DNA of 52,854 nt from Rhodobacterales bacterium (GTDB lineage: Bacteria > Pseudomonadota > Alphaproteobacteria > Rhodobacterales > Rhodobacteraceae), in NCBI GenBank assembly GCA_009993005.1, contig JAACUH010000070.1, forward strand, positions 1 through 52,854, given 5' to 3'. This document shows, piece after piece, positions 34,843 to 45,572 of this stretch (the stretch's first letter is position 1; every line of letters starts with the position of its first letter). Under the pieces are notes generated by a model. That model was not told the origin of the DNA. It was given only the letters and a program-made list of their open reading frames with translations, and did no database searches. The translations under genes were made by a program, and so were the position numbers.

Positions 34843-34844
<2 letters not shown>
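34212..34844 (+). CDS. rnhB: Ribonuclease HII
   Basis: 210 residues. Removes RNA primers and single ribonucleotides from DNA. The catalytic pattern is [20 protein letters not shown] with the Asp-Glu pair, then the third acid in VLIDGN, and a fourth in [19 protein letters not shown] is conserved. The start at 34212 follows relatives. Its stop codon overlaps a GANTC site in front of ccrM, which starts 87 bp on. Confidence 0.96.
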
Positions 34845-36041
<1,197 letters not shown>

Positions 36042-36103
36042 GCGATTTCAAAGGTTTACCGCCGGTGCCTGTGGCCTGAAGTAATGACCACCGACACTAA
36101 CTT

Positions 36104-36139
36104 GCCCCGCCGCGCCCAAGGGCCCGGCGGGGTTTTTTG
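36104..36139 (+). terminator. Intrinsic terminator after ccrM
   Basis: CCCCGCCG pairs with CGGCGGGG, with extra pairing inside the loop, followed by TTTTTT. It lies 62 bp after the ccrM stop. Confidence 0.92.
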
Positions 36140-36145
36140 CCTGCC

Positions 36146-37267
36146 TCAGACAGCGTAGCGCAGCACGGCCGCCAGCGGTTTGCCACCGGGGATATCCTCG
36201 GCGCGCACGCCGATCACCTGCCCGCCGTTGCGGATCACACGCGCGGCGATCTCGTCCACCACGCCGTAGGTCCGGCCGCTCTCGTCATCGACGAGCGTCA
36301 CCACGCCGCTTTCGTCATCGACGGTGCCGGGCACGACAAGGTCGATATCGACCAGCATCACCTCGACCGCGCCATAGGTCGCGGCGCGCGCGGCCATGAC
36401 GATGTCGGACGTCGCGCGCCCCTCGTTCTCGCGCGTGTCGTAAAGGGCAATCACCCCGGCCACACGCGCGGTGTTGAGCGCGTCGAGCACCTCACGGCTC
36501 GCCGACGCGATATCCCCGTCCGACATCTGCGCCGGGCTCTGCGCGACGCCCTCTTCGGCGAGATGGCCATAGCTGTTGACCGAGCGGAAGATTGACCAGA
36601 GCGGGTCGGCCGCGGCCAGCACCAGCGGCAGGTCGCGCCCGGCAAGGAACGGCCGCAGCGCGGCATCGACCTTGCGCGCGTATTGCCGCAGCCGCAGGTT
36701 CTGCCCTTCGCTGCCCTGCACCCGGCCCGAGGCCGAGCGCGAATTGACCGTCGCCGTGCCCACGGCCGACGCCGCATCCTTGGGCATGTCGGGCACCTTG
36801 ATCTCCCGCGCGGGCATATCGCCCGTCACCTCGATCAGCCGCACCCGGTTTTCCTCGAGCGCGAGGACAAAGGCGTGCTGCCCCATGCTGACCGCGCGCA
36901 TCATCGGCTTGAGGTGGAACCGGTCCGACACCTGCACCATATCGCTCAGATGCGTGGGCAGCCGGTAGCTGCGCAGCCGCTCGGGCGTGACGAGCACGGC
37001 AAGGCCATTGGCCTGGAGCCGCCAGAAATCGTCGTCGTCGATCAGGTCGTTCACCTGCTCGGAGATCGGCCAGATGCTGCGCTTGGGCGTGCCGGCCTCC
37101 TCGAGCTGGCGCTCCGCCTCTTTCAGAAGGTTGCCCAGTTGCGTGCGCGCGGCGCCGATCTGCTGTGTCTCGGGCGTTGTGGCGATGTAGAAACTGACGG
37201 TGGCCGCGTCACGCGCCTCGGCCAGCTTGCGCAGTTCTCCCTGCGTCGGCAAATCGACATAAAGCAT
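36146..37267 (-). CDS. baeRF family (bacterial eRF1-like) protein
   Basis: 373 residues. The order ATVSFYIATTPETQQ, a helical ARTQLGNLLKEAERQL, FWRLQANGLAVLVTPERLRSYRL, a middle domain with FVLALEENRVRLIEV, and a C-terminal VVDEIAARVIRNGGQVIGVRAEDIPG-type segment with AAVLRY matches bacterial homologues of archaeo-eukaryotic release factor 1. Such proteins are thought to act on ribosomes in stress or ribosome hibernation, but direct evidence is limited. The GGQ loop is not seen. Stands alone. Confidence 0.65.
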   Translation of the reverse strand: MLYVDLPTQGELRKLAEARDAATVSFYIATTPETQQIGAARTQLGNLLKEAERQLEEAGTPKRSIWPISEQVNDLIDDDDFWRLQANGLAVLVTPERLRSYRLPTHLSDMVQVSDRFHLKPMMRAVSMGQHAFVLALEENRVRLIEVTGDMPAREIKVPDMPKDAASAVGTATVNSRSASGRVQGSEGQNLRLRQYARKVDAALRPFLAGRDLPLVLAAADPLWSIFRSVNSYGHLAEEGVAQSPAQMSDGDIASASREVLDALNTARVAGVIALYDTRENEGRATSDIVMAARAATYGAVEVMLVDIDLVVPGTVDDESGVVTLVDDESGRTYGVVDEIAARVIRNGGQVIGVRAEDIPGGKPLAAVLRYAV

Positions 37268-37389
37268 GATTTATCCTTCTGTTACTTCACTTGACAGATA
37301 GGGACGCCCGGCACGAGTTGCACTGATCTGGGTCAATTCTACGCTCCGTTACCCGGCGCAGGGCACCAGTGGCGCACGCAATCTGCAAG

Positions 37390-37426
37390 CATCTTTTGGC
37401 CAAAAATATCCCCGCCGGAGGCTCCC
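37390..37426 (+). repeat. Dispersed intergenic repeat, copy E
   Basis: The fullest copy: CATCTTTTGGCC then AAAAATATCCCC then GCCGGAGGCTCCC. Lies between the baeRF gene promoter region and the 3' end of alkB. Confidence 0.8.
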
Positions 37427-37463
37427 GAAGCCGCCACAGGCGCGCCTGCCGGGCCGGCGCGCC

Positions 37464-38597
37464 TCAGCGCGGCAGCGGAAAGGCCGCCTTGTTGTAGGGC
37501 GCCCAATCGGTGATGTCGGGGTAATGCGCCTTGCGCCAGGCGCGGACCCTGGGGTTCATCACCCGCCGCCACAAGGGAGGGATCATCGCCGCCCCCGCCA
37601 TCAGCGGATAGCCATAGGGCAGTTGCGGCGCGGCCTCGGGCCCGTGGGTCTGGAGAAGCGGAAAGCGGCGATCAGGCTTGTAATGATGGTCGGAATGGCG
37701 CTGCAGGTTGATCAGGAACCAGTTCGACGCGCGATGCGCCGAGTTCCACGAATGGCGCGGCAGGACATGTTCATATTTGCCCTCGCCCAGATGCCGGCGG
37801 GTGAGGCCGTAATGTTCGACATAATTCACGATCTCGAGCTGCCAGATGGCGATGAACGCCTGAAAGACAAAGAACCCCAGCCCCGCCAGCCCGCCCAGCG
37901 CATAGGCCAGCGCCAGCATCGCCAGTTGCAGCAGGCCATAGCGCCAGAACGGGTTCTGAAGGCTCCCCATCCCAAGCCCCTTGCGCGCGAGCAGCGCCTT
38001 TTCCGCGCGCCAGGCAGACGGCGGACAGTCGCGCAGCACCCGCCAGAAATAGCGGTGAAACCCTTCGTTGTAGCGCGCCGTCACCGGGTCGCGGGGGGTG
38101 CCGACATAGATGTGATGCACCCGCAGATGTTCCGACCGGAAGTGGCTGTAGAGCACCTGCGCCAGCAGCAGGTCGCCCAGCCAGCGCTCGAGCACGGATT
38201 TCTGGTGCATCAGCTCATGCGCATAGACGATCCCCACCGCGCCCGAGATCACGCCCACGCCAAAGAACAGCACCAGCTTTTCCCACAAGACCAGATGCGG
38301 GGCGCCGGTCACATACCAGATCATGCCAAAGGTGATGGCGAACTGGACCGGGAACCATATCAGCGTGATGGCGCGATACCAGAACAGGTCGGCCTCGGGC
38401 GTCTGCGGATCGGCATTGTCGGTATTCAGCCCGGCAAAAAGGTCGAGGATGTCGAACAGCACCCATGTCACCAGCGGCAGCAGAAACACCGTCCAGCCGC
38501 CCTGCACCGCACCGATCACCGCGGCGGGCACGGTGATCAGCGACAGCCAGAACGGCAGCGCATTGCGCAGGCGGGGCAGGTCCTTGGCGGCGATCAT
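37464..38597 (-). CDS. alkB: Alkane 1-monooxygenase (AlkB-type)
   Basis: 377 residues. Membrane di-iron hydroxylase of medium-chain alkanes. Several helices are predicted in the N-terminal half, plus the eight-histidine boxes: HELMHQK, then HLRVHHIYVG, then the NYVEHYGL context, and LQRHSDHHYKPDRRF. The C-terminal PLLQ part is as in AlkB. Rubredoxin and rubredoxin reductase, needed for activity, are not in this window. A fatty-acid desaturase relative is less likely because the HYG motif is present. Confidence 0.93.
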   Translation of the reverse strand: MIAAKDLPRLRNALPFWLSLITVPAAVIGAVQGGWTVFLLPLVTWVLFDILDLFAGLNTDNADPQTPEADLFWYRAITLIWFPVQFAITFGMIWYVTGAPHLVLWEKLVLFFGVGVISGAVGIVYAHELMHQKSVLERWLGDLLLAQVLYSHFRSEHLRVHHIYVGTPRDPVTARYNEGFHRYFWRVLRDCPPSAWRAEKALLARKGLGMGSLQNPFWRYGLLQLAMLALAYALGGLAGLGFFVFQAFIAIWQLEIVNYVEHYGLTRRHLGEGKYEHVLPRHSWNSAHRASNWFLINLQRHSDHHYKPDRRFPLLQTHGPEAAPQLPYGYPLMAGAAMIPPLWRRVMNPRVRAWRKAHYPDITDWAPYNKAAFPLPR

Positions 38598-38672
38598 GAC
38601 TGACCTCTTACAGCAAAGATGGTTATCAAAGCATGACTTTCTGGCAAAGTTTAGGCCCGCGCGGCCCGCGCC

Positions 38673-39731
38673 TCAACCATGGCGCAGCGTCGCGGCGGCG
38701 AGGTCATGCACCTTGCGCATCACCGTCGGCAGGGCGGCGGGGCGGAATGTGGCGGCCGGGTGAAAGGTGCCGCGCGCGGGGGCGGCGTCTTGCGGCAGGC
38801 GGGCCACGAGGATGCTCAGGCGCAGGTGGAAATGGGTAAAGGTGTGGCGCGCCTCCTCGCCCAGCGCCTGCCACTCGGCCGCGACAGGCGGGGCGGGGGC
38901 GGGGGCATCCGACCAGTCAGAACAGGGAAAGCCCAGCATCCCGCCCAGAAGGCCGCTGTCGGGCCGGGTTTCCAGCAGCCAGGCCCCATCGGCCCGCCGC
39001 GCGACATAGGCATAGCCCCGCCGCACCGGCTGCACCTTTTTCGGGGTCTTGCGCGGCAGCTCCGCCTGCGTGCCCGCCGCCCGCGCGGCGCAGGGCGCGC
39101 GCCAGGGGCACAGGCCGCAGGCGGGGCTGCGCGGCGTGCAGATCGTGGCGCCCAGGTCCATCACCGCCTGCGCATGATCGCCGGGCCGCTCCTGCGGGGT
39201 GAGCGCCGCGGCCCGCGCGGTCAGCAGGTCCTTGGCCGCCGGCAAAGGCGTGTGGATGTCGTAAAGCCGGGCCATCACCCGCTCTACATTGCCGTCCACC
39301 ACGGTCGCGGCCTCGTCAAAGGCGATGGCGGCGATGGCGCTCGCGGTATAGGGGCCGATGCCGGGGAGGCGCAGCAACTCCTCGCGGCTGGCCGGAAACC
39401 GCCCGCCTTGATCGCCCGCCACGGCACGCGCGCATTTCAGAAGGTTTCGGGCGCGGGCGTAATAGCCCAGCCCCGCCCAAGCGGCCATGACATCGGCGTC
39501 GGGCGCAGCGGCCAGCGCTTCGACCGTCGGCCAAAGCGTCGTGAAACGGTCGAAATAGGCGCGCACGGCGGCGACGGTGGTCTGTTGCAGCATCACCTCG
39601 GACAGCCAGACGCGGTAGGGGTCGGCCCGCACCCCAGCCGCGCGGGCGGCCGGCCCCACGCGCCAGGGCATCACCCGCGCATGGCGGTCATACCAGGCGA
39701 GCAGCGCGCGGCTGAGTTCATCACCTTGCAA
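38673..39731 (-). CDS. mutY: A/G-specific adenine glycosylase MutY
   Basis: 352 residues. Removes adenine opposite 8-oxoguanine. N-terminal PYRVWLSEVMLQQTTV, catalytic Glu in the same region, LPGIGPYTASAIAAIAF (helix-hairpin-helix with the later Asp), VDGNVERVMARLY, and the 4Fe-4S cysteines in CTPRSPACGLCPWRAPC. The C-terminal NUDIX-like domain (about 235-350) recognises 8-oxoG. Divergent from dciA. Confidence 0.96.
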   Translation of the reverse strand: MQGDELSRALLAWYDRHARVMPWRVGPAARAAGVRADPYRVWLSEVMLQQTTVAAVRAYFDRFTTLWPTVEALAAAPDADVMAAWAGLGYYARARNLLKCARAVAGDQGGRFPASREELLRLPGIGPYTASAIAAIAFDEAATVVDGNVERVMARLYDIHTPLPAAKDLLTARAAALTPQERPGDHAQAVMDLGATICTPRSPACGLCPWRAPCAARAAGTQAELPRKTPKKVQPVRRGYAYVARRADGAWLLETRPDSGLLGGMLGFPCSDWSDAPAPAPPVAAEWQALGEEARHTFTHFHLRLSILVARLPQDAAPARGTFHPAATFRPAALPTVMRKVHDLAAATLRHG

Positions 39732-39800
39732 TTATTCCCGCCCCTGCCGTCCGGTTTCCTTGGCCTGCCTGCTGACCTTGGTCTAAACTAGATCTCAACC

Positions 39801-40325
39801 ATGACAAAGCCACGCAGCCCCTCTACCCGCGGATTCGCCCAGGCGTCGAGCCTGATGCAGACGCGCATCCGCTCCGCTTCAGAGGCGCGCGGCTTTGCCG
39901 TCACGCGGCTGCTCACCCATTGGGCCGAGATCGTGGGCGAAGGCGTGGCGCAGGTCGCGCAGCCCGTGAACGTGAGCTATGCGCGCGACGGGTTCGGCGC
40001 CACGCTCAGCATCCTGACCACCGGCGCGCAGGCCCCGATGATCGAGATGCAGAAGGACCAGATCCGCGACAAGGTGAACGCCTGCTATGGCTACCGCGCC
40101 ATCGCCCGCGTGCGCATCACCCAGACCGCGCCGACAGGCTTTGCCGAAGGGCAGATCGCCTTTGCCCCCGCGCCCAGACAGCCCCGCGCGCCCGATCCCG
40201 CGACGCTGGCCGCCGCCAGCGAAGCCGTGCGCGAGGTCGGGAACACGGATTTGCGACTTGCACTTGAAGCGTTGGCAGCCAATGTGCTGTCCAAAGTGAA
40301 ATCGACTGACAAGAGGTCCACATGA
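39801..40325 (+). CDS. DUF721 (DciA-like) protein
   Basis: 174 residues. The DUF721 domain (about 15-105) is seen as LLTHWAEIVGEGVAQVAQPVN, then LSILTTGAQAPMIEMQKDQI, the KH-like fold that in DciA loads replicative helicase DnaB. A proline-rich spacer and a C-terminal helix follow. The stop overlaps the next start by 4 bp (ATGA), so it is the first gene of a three-gene operon. The family's helicase-loader function was shown for DciA in other bacteria. Confidence 0.85.
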   Translation: MTKPRSPSTRGFAQASSLMQTRIRSASEARGFAVTRLLTHWAEIVGEGVAQVAQPVNVSYARDGFGATLSILTTGAQAPMIEMQKDQIRDKVNACYGYRAIARVRITQTAPTGFAEGQIAFAPAPRQPRAPDPATLAAASEAVREVGNTDLRLALEALAANVLSKVKSTDKRST

Positions 40326-40984
40326 AACGACGCCTTCTTCTGACCGCCGCCGGAGCCGCCATCGTCGTCGGCGGAGGTTGGGCGCTGACCCGGCCGCGCA
40401 GCGCGATTGACCCGCTCCTGGGTGCCGCGATGGCGCAGGATGTCACCATCGACACCTCGAGCATCCAGGACATGGTGCTGGGCGCGGCTGATGCGCCGGT
40501 CGAGGTGATCGAATACGCCTCCTTCACCTGCCCGCATTGCGCGGCCTTCCATGCCGACCAGTTCGTGCAGCTCAAGGCCAATTACATCGACACCGGCAAG
40601 GTGCGGTTCATCTACCGCGAGGTCTATTTCGACCGCTTCGGCCTCTGGGCGTCGATGATCGCGCGTTGCGGCGGCGAGTTGCGGTTCTTTGGCATCAGCG
40701 AATTGATCTACGCACAGCAGCGCGAATGGGCCGCCGGCGGCGACCCGGCCACCATCGCGGACCGGCTGCGCACCATCGGCAAGACGGCGGGCCTTGACGA
40801 TGCGATGCTCGATGCCTGCATGGCGGATGGTGCCACCGCGCAGAACCTCGTCGCCTGGTTCGAGCAGAACGCCACCCGGGACAACGTCGAGTCGACCCCG
40901 ACGCTGTTCGTCAACGGCGTGAAATACTCCAACATGTCCTATCAGGCCCTGGCCGAAATCCTCGACGCAAAACTGGCCGAGTGA
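40322..40984 (+). CDS. DsbA-family thiol:disulfide oxidoreductase
   Basis: 220 residues. The N-terminus MKRRLLLTAAGAAIVVGGG is a Tat-like signal. A thioredoxin-type domain with an inserted helical bundle follows. The active site is CPHC in FTCPHCAAFH, with the cis-proline in STPTLFVNG. Probably oxidises or isomerises periplasmic disulfides. Overlaps dciA (4 bp) and is tightly followed by the CoA transferase. Confidence 0.9.
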   Translation: MKRRLLLTAAGAAIVVGGGWALTRPRSAIDPLLGAAMAQDVTIDTSSIQDMVLGAADAPVEVIEYASFTCPHCAAFHADQFVQLKANYIDTGKVRFIYREVYFDRFGLWASMIARCGGELRFFGISELIYAQQREWAAGGDPATIADRLRTIGKTAGLDDAMLDACMADGATAQNLVAWFEQNATRDNVESTPTLFVNGVKYSNMSYQALAEILDAKLAE

Positions 40985-40986
40985 CC

Positions 40987-42108
40987 ATGACGGCGCCGCT
41001 CGCCGGCCTCAGGGTCATCGAACTGGCGCGCATTCTGGCTGGCCCCTGGGCCGGCCAGACGCTCGCCGATCTGGGGGCAGAGGTCATCAAGGTCGAGGCG
41101 CCCGAGGGTGACGACACACGCCATTGGGGCCCGCCCTTTGTCGAGCCCGAGGGGAGTGCGGCCTATTTCCACGGCTGCAACCGGGGCAAACGGTCTGTCG
41201 TGATCGACTTTCGCACCGCCGAGGGTCAGGCGGCGCTGCGCGCGCTGGTGGCCGATGCCGATATCCTGATCGAGAATTTCAAGGTCGGCGGGCTGGCGAA
41301 ATACGGGCTCGACTACCCTGGCCTTTCGGCGCTGAACCCGCGGCTGATCTATTGCTCGATCACCGGATTTGGCCAGGACGGCCCCTATGCGCAGCGCGCG
41401 GGCTATGACTTCATCATCCAGGGCATGGGCGGGATGATGTCCTATACCGGCGCGCCTGACGGGCAGCCGCAAAAGGTCGGCGTTGCCGTGACCGATATCC
41501 TGACCGGCCTCTATGCGACCTCTGCGATCCTCGCCGCGCTGCACCAGCGCGCGGCGACGGGGCGGGGGCAGCAGATCGACATGGCGCTGCTCGATGTCGC
41601 GGCGGCGGTGAATGCCAATCAGGCGATGAATTACCTCACGACCGGGGTCTCGCCCAGGCGGCTGGGCAATGCGCACCCCAATATCGTGCCCTATCAGGTG
41701 TTCGACTGCGCCGATGGCCATGTCATCATCGCGGCGGGCAATGACGGGCAATATCAGCGGTTCTGCCGGGTGATAGGCTGCGACGCGCTGGCCGATGACC
41801 CTGCCTGGGCCACCAACGCCCTGCGCCTGCGCGGGCGCGATGTGCTGGTCCCGCTGCTGATGGAGGCCACCCGGCGGATGACCAAGGCGGCACTTCTGGC
41901 CGCCTGCGAGGGCGCGGGTGTGCCGGCTGGCCCGATCAACACGATGGAAGAGGTCTTTGCGGACCCGCAGGTCATCGCGCGGGGGCTGCGGATCGACCCT
42001 GGCGGCGTGCCGGGTGTGCGCAGCCCGTTCCGCTTTTCCGACGCCAGGCTGGTGCTCGACCGGCCTTCGCCCGCATTGGGGCAGGATCAGGCGATCATTT
42101 CGGGCTGA
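40987..42108 (+). CDS. CoA transferase, CaiB/BaiF family III
   Basis: 373 residues. Moves CoA between carboxylic acids without a ping-pong enzyme-CoA ester of the classic type; formyl-CoA, carnitine and bile-acid enzymes are relatives. Features: [40 protein letters not shown], and the catalytic Asp in [14 protein letters not shown]. Start could also be GTG 40981, overlapping the dsbA stop. Substrate pair not deducible. Its last 14 bp overlap lpxK on the other strand. Confidence 0.9.
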   Translation: MTAPLAGLRVIELARILAGPWAGQTLADLGAEVIKVEAPEGDDTRHWGPPFVEPEGSAAYFHGCNRGKRSVVIDFRTAEGQAALRALVADADILIENFKVGGLAKYGLDYPGLSALNPRLIYCSITGFGQDGPYAQRAGYDFIIQGMGGMMSYTGAPDGQPQKVGVAVTDILTGLYATSAILAALHQRAATGRGQQIDMALLDVAAAVNANQAMNYLTTGVSPRRLGNAHPNIVPYQVFDCADGHVIIAAGNDGQYQRFCRVIGCDALADDPAWATNALRLRGRDVLVPLLMEATRRMTKAALLAACEGAGVPAGPINTMEEVFADPQVIARGLRIDPGGVPGVRSPFRFSDARLVLDRPSPALGQDQAIISG

Positions 42109-43090
42109 GGCCCAGCCGCGCCAGCGCCGCGTCGAGCGGCCCCCAATCGTCAAGCTCGAGCCGCACGGGCAGGGTCAGAACCTTTGGATGGAACGCCGCA
42201 GGCAGGCGCACGGCATCCTTTTCGGTGGTGACAAGCTGCGCCTGCCGCGCGCGCGCCTCGATCTCGAGCCGTTTCATCAGCGCCTCGGTCAGCGGCTGGT
42301 GATCGTCGAGCGCCTCGCCCCGCACCAGATCGGCGCCCAAGGCGCGCAGGGTGGCAAAGAACTTGTCCGGGTTGCCGATGCCGGCAAAAGCAAGGAGGCG
42401 CATCCCCTGCCAGGCCATCCCGGTGCGCAGCGGCGCGAGATGCCCGGTCAGATGCGGGCGCGGGGCCACCGCCTGCCCCCAGCGCGCGGCAAAGCCCGCC
42501 TGCGCGGCGGCTGGCCCAACCGACAGCAGCAGATCGGCGCGCTCCAGCCCCGCCGCCACGGGTTCGCGCAGCGGCCCGGCGGGCAGCACGCGGCCATTGC
42601 CAAAGCCCTGCGCGGCATCCACCACCACCAGCGCGAGGTCGCGCGCCACGGCGGGGTTCTGGTGGCCATCGTCGAGCAGGATCACGCCCGCACCCGCCGC
42701 CTGCGCCGCCGCGACGCCGGCCGCCCGGTCGCGCGCGACCCAGGTCGGCACAAAGGCCGCAAGCAGCAGCGCCTCGTCGCCCACATCGGCGGCGGTATGC
42801 CCGCGCTCGACCACCTGCACCGGGCCGGTGAGCCGCCCGCCGTAGCCGCGCATGACGACATGCGGCGCGAGGCCCCGGCCCGCCAGCCGCTGCGCCAGCG
42901 CGATGGCGGTCGGCGTCTTGCCGGTGCCGCCCACATTGATATTGCCGATGCAGATCACCGGAACGCGCGCGCGAAAGCCGCCGCCGCGCGCCACCCGCCG
43001 CGCGGTCAGCCCCGCATAGACCGCACCCAGCGGCGCAAGCAGGGCCGCCTGCCAACCGGGCTCTCGAAACCAGAAGTCAGGCGCGCGCAC
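42095..43090 (-). CDS. lpxK: Tetraacyldisaccharide 4'-kinase
   Basis: 331 residues. Phosphorylates the 4' position of the lipid A precursor at the inner membrane. N-terminal [12 protein letters not shown], an anchor helix, the P-loop VGGTGKTP at 53-60, VISRGYG-type MRGYGG, DDGHQN (Mg/base region), and [11 protein letters not shown]. The start is GTG 43090, four bases from the waaA stop. Third gene of DUF4170-waaA-lpxK. Confidence 0.95.
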   Translation of the reverse strand: MRAPDFWFREPGWQAALLAPLGAVYAGLTARRVARGGGFRARVPVICIGNINVGGTGKTPTAIALAQRLAGRGLAPHVVMRGYGGRLTGPVQVVERGHTAADVGDEALLLAAFVPTWVARDRAAGVAAAQAAGAGVILLDDGHQNPAVARDLALVVVDAAQGFGNGRVLPAGPLREPVAAGLERADLLLSVGPAAAQAGFAARWGQAVAPRPHLTGHLAPLRTGMAWQGMRLLAFAGIGNPDKFFATLRALGADLVRGEALDDHQPLTEALMKRLEIEARARQAQLVTTEKDAVRLPAAFHPKVLTLPVRLELDDWGPLDAALARLGLSPK

Positions 43091-43093
43091 CGC

Positions 43094-44302
43094 TCAGGCC
43101 CCCAGCCGGTCGAGCCGGACGCGGATCAGTTCCGCCAGCCGGTTGGTCACATTCGCCCCGCGCGAGGTCACATCCCAGGCGGCATGCGCCATCGCGGCGG
43201 TCCGGTCCGGCGCCAGCAGCACCTCGACCGCATGTCCCAGGTCCATCGCCGTGCGCACGGCGCGCACCGCCCCTGCCCCGGAGAGCAGCGCATAGGCGGC
43301 GGTGTAGCCGTCGGTCACCGGCCCGTGCAGCACAGCCGAGCCGAGCGCCGCCGGCTCATAGGGGTGGCGGCCGCCCGGGCCCGTCAGCGTGCCGCCCAGA
43401 TAGGTGATCGGCGACAACCGGTACCACAGACCCATCTCTTCGCGATTGTCCGACAGATAGACCTGCACCGGCTCATCGGGTTCGTCACCCGAGGCGCGGC
43501 AGGCCACGATCAACCCCTCGTCGCGCAGCCGGCTGACGATCTCGGGGCCAGCCGCCGGATCCGACGGCACGATGAGCAGCAAGAGCCTGTGGGCCCTGCG
43601 ACTGGCCAGCCGGTGCGCGGAGATCACCGCATCGAGTTCGGCCAGCGGCAGGTCGGCGGCGAGCCAGACAGGACGCGGCCCGACCACCTGCGCGAGGTCG
43701 CGCCGTTCCGCCTCGTTGCAGGGCAGCACCGGCGGATCGGGCTCGAGCGGGCCCGCCACCTCGATCCGGTCCGTGGGCATGCCCAGCGTGCGCAGCCGCG
43801 CCGCGGCGGCATGGTCATGCACCAGCGCGCAATCGAACAGGTCGAGCACCGCGCCGGTCAGGCCGGGCATCCAGTTGCCCCCGGTCAGGGTGACATGGTC
43901 AGCCGCGATATCGGCCAGAAGCCGGGGCAGCGCCGGGTCTTCGGTCGCGGACAGCAGGACCGGACGCAGATCCCCATGCAGCCAGACCAGAAGATCGGGC
44001 CGCCAATGGTCCAGAAACACCCGCACCGCAGCACGCGATTCGGGCGGGACGGGTTGCAGGATCATCTGGGGCAGCGCGGGCGTGTTGGCCGGAATGTCGG
44101 TGCAGGTCACCAACAGGGTCAGCCGGTCCCCCTCGGCCAGAAGCCGTTGCGCCACCGAGGTGACAACCGCGATCCGCGCGGGATCAGGGCAATGCACCCA
44201 GATCAGCACACCCGAGGGGCGCGGCACGCCCGGCGCGCCAAAGGCACCCGGTCTGCCGCGATGCAGGGCAAGGTAGGCCGAAAGCGGCAGGGCACGCGCC
44301 AT
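43094..44302 (-). CDS. waaA: Kdo transferase WaaA-like glycosyltransferase
   Basis: 402 residues of the WaaA/KdtA family, which adds Kdo to lipid A. The C-terminal half keeps the family pattern YLGGTLTGPGGRHPYEPAALG and VLHGPVTDGYTAAY. The N-terminal acceptor domain is odd: where most members have HAASVGE, with the Glu that acts as base, this one reads HCPDPAR (37-43). The N-terminal anchor also seems weak. Start at ATG 44302 was preferred over TTG 44320. Lies between DUF4170 and lpxK, so an LPS role is likely, but its activity should be questioned. Confidence 0.82.
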   Translation of the reverse strand: MARALPLSAYLALHRGRPGAFGAPGVPRPSGVLIWVHCPDPARIAVVTSVAQRLLAEGDRLTLLVTCTDIPANTPALPQMILQPVPPESRAAVRVFLDHWRPDLLVWLHGDLRPVLLSATEDPALPRLLADIAADHVTLTGGNWMPGLTGAVLDLFDCALVHDHAAAARLRTLGMPTDRIEVAGPLEPDPPVLPCNEAERRDLAQVVGPRPVWLAADLPLAELDAVISAHRLASRRAHRLLLLIVPSDPAAGPEIVSRLRDEGLIVACRASGDEPDEPVQVYLSDNREEMGLWYRLSPITYLGGTLTGPGGRHPYEPAALGSAVLHGPVTDGYTAAYALLSGAGAVRAVRTAMDLGHAVEVLLAPDRTAAMAHAAWDVTSRGANVTNRLAELIRVRLDRLGA

Positions 44303-44316
44303 TGTGTCCCTTGCCG

Positions 44317-44562
44317 TCAACTATCCATTTCAGCGGTAGAAGAGGCGGGCACCTCTTCGTCGCGCAGACGGTGCAGGTGGGCGATGAAATAGCGCATATG
44401 GGCGTTGTCCACGGTGCGCTGCGCCTCGGACTTCCAGGCGTTGTAGGCGCTCGCATAGTCGGGAAAGATTCCGACGATATGGATGTCATCCACATCCTTG
44501 AACGCGGTGCGCGTCGGGTCGATCAATTCCCCGCCAAAGACGAGGTGAAGGCGCTGGGTCAT
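44317..44562 (-). CDS. DUF4170 domain-containing protein
   Basis: 81 residues. The pattern MTQRLHLVFGGELIDP, VDDIHIVGIFPDYASAYNAWKSEAQRTVDNAHMRYFIAHLH is the DUF4170 core, small alphaproteobacterial proteins usually found next to waaA and lpxK. Function unknown. Start 44562 begins directly at the conserved region; upstream in-frame Met codons are unconserved. Confidence 0.88.
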   Translation of the reverse strand: MTQRLHLVFGGELIDPTRTAFKDVDDIHIVGIFPDYASAYNAWKSEAQRTVDNAHMRYFIAHLHRLRDEEVPASSTAEMDS

Positions 44563-44660
44563 TGCGGCAATCCTGTCGTGATGTGTCGGCCGGCACGCTA
44601 CGGGTTTGCGGCGGGGGGTCAAGCGCGGCTTGCGGCCTGCCCCCCTCTTTGGCTGCAGTG

Positions 44661-45038
44661 CTAGCGGATGTTGCGCCCCAGCACAAAGGCCGCGACAAAA
44701 AGCGCCGCCGGGCCGATCGCCTGCGGCAGGGCCGGCAGGGGCGGCGGGGCCGCCAGCGGGGCCGCCACCGCCGGCGCGAGAGCAGGCCGCCGGCGCGGGC
44801 GGGCCAGCAGGATGAGCCCCGCCAGGGCCATCAGACCGGCCCCCATGACAAGGGCAGCCACCACCGGATCAAGCGCCCGGGACAGCGCGCCAAAGCCCGC
44901 CGCCACCAAAAACCCCGCGCCAGCCACAAAGACGAGGCCCGCGAGGAGCATCACCGCGACATCGCGTGCCGCGGTCCGGCCCGCGCGGCGCAGATTTGCA
45001 GCCATGCGGGCCAGCAGGACAACTGGCAAGCCGTTCAT
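44661..45038 (-). CDS. Small membrane protein next to DUF883
   Basis: 125 residues. Two or three hydrophobic segments (VAVMLLAGLVFVAGAGFLVAAG, VVAALVMGAGLMALAGLILL and a C-terminal IGPAALFVAAFVLG), with an Ala/Pro-rich cytoplasmic-type linker near 85-105. The pattern resembles phage-holin-superfamily/YqjE-like proteins that travel with DUF883 (YqjD-like) genes. Begins 4 bp after the DUF883 stop, so both are co-transcribed. Family call is tentative. Confidence 0.65.
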   Translation of the reverse strand: MNGLPVVLLARMAANLRRAGRTAARDVAVMLLAGLVFVAGAGFLVAAGFGALSRALDPVVAALVMGAGLMALAGLILLARPRRRPALAPAVAAPLAAPPPLPALPQAIGPAALFVAAFVLGRNIR

Positions 45039-45042
45039 CCGG

Positions 45043-45348
45043 TCAGCCCCGTCGCGTCAGCGCGCCCAGCAGCAGCCCGACGCCCGCCGCAAGGCCAAGC
45101 GCGAGGTAAGGGTTCGACGCGATCGCCGTTTCGACCCGCAGATCCGCCTCGTGGCCCTTGTGGCTCACATAGCGCGCGGCGCCGGCCACTCCGTCCTCGA
45201 TATCGCGGGCGAGGGTCTTGCCCGTGTCATTGGCGGCCTTGCCAACCGAATCGCCCAGCTTGGCGAGGTCGTCACGCAGCGCGTTGAGTTGCGCCACGAT
45301 CGCTTCGTAGTCCGCCGCCGCCTTGTTCGAAGTGCTTTCGCTGGCCAT
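45043..45348 (-). CDS. DUF883 (YqjD/ElaB-like) family protein
   Basis: 101 residues. Long helix with ADYEAIVAQLNALRDDLAKL, a Gly-rich stretch, and one C-terminal membrane segment (PYLALGLAAGVGLLLGAL) ending in RRG. E. coli YqjD binds ribosomes at the inner membrane and rises in stationary phase; that role is transferred only by family. Start 45348 has a near-perfect AGGAGG site. Operon with the next membrane protein. Confidence 0.85.
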   Translation of the reverse strand: MASESTSNKAAADYEAIVAQLNALRDDLAKLGDSVGKAANDTGKTLARDIEDGVAGAARYVSHKGHEADLRVETAIASNPYLALGLAAGVGLLLGALTRRG

Positions 45349-45572
45349 TTCGGGCCTCCTTTCAGGATCTTGTTTCTGAGGATTGGCGCAGGCGCAGGGC
45401 CTTGGGATGCCAGGCAGGCCGATGCGGCCCGCCACGATCATCAGGTGGGGGCGCGGCTGCGCCGTTACATCGCCCGGCGGCGACGACAGCCCGTTGACGC
45501 TACGTTCATTTGCGAAACGCGCGGGACTCCGCCGGTCGGCGCCGCAGAATTGCGCGGGATCCTGCTGCGCGC

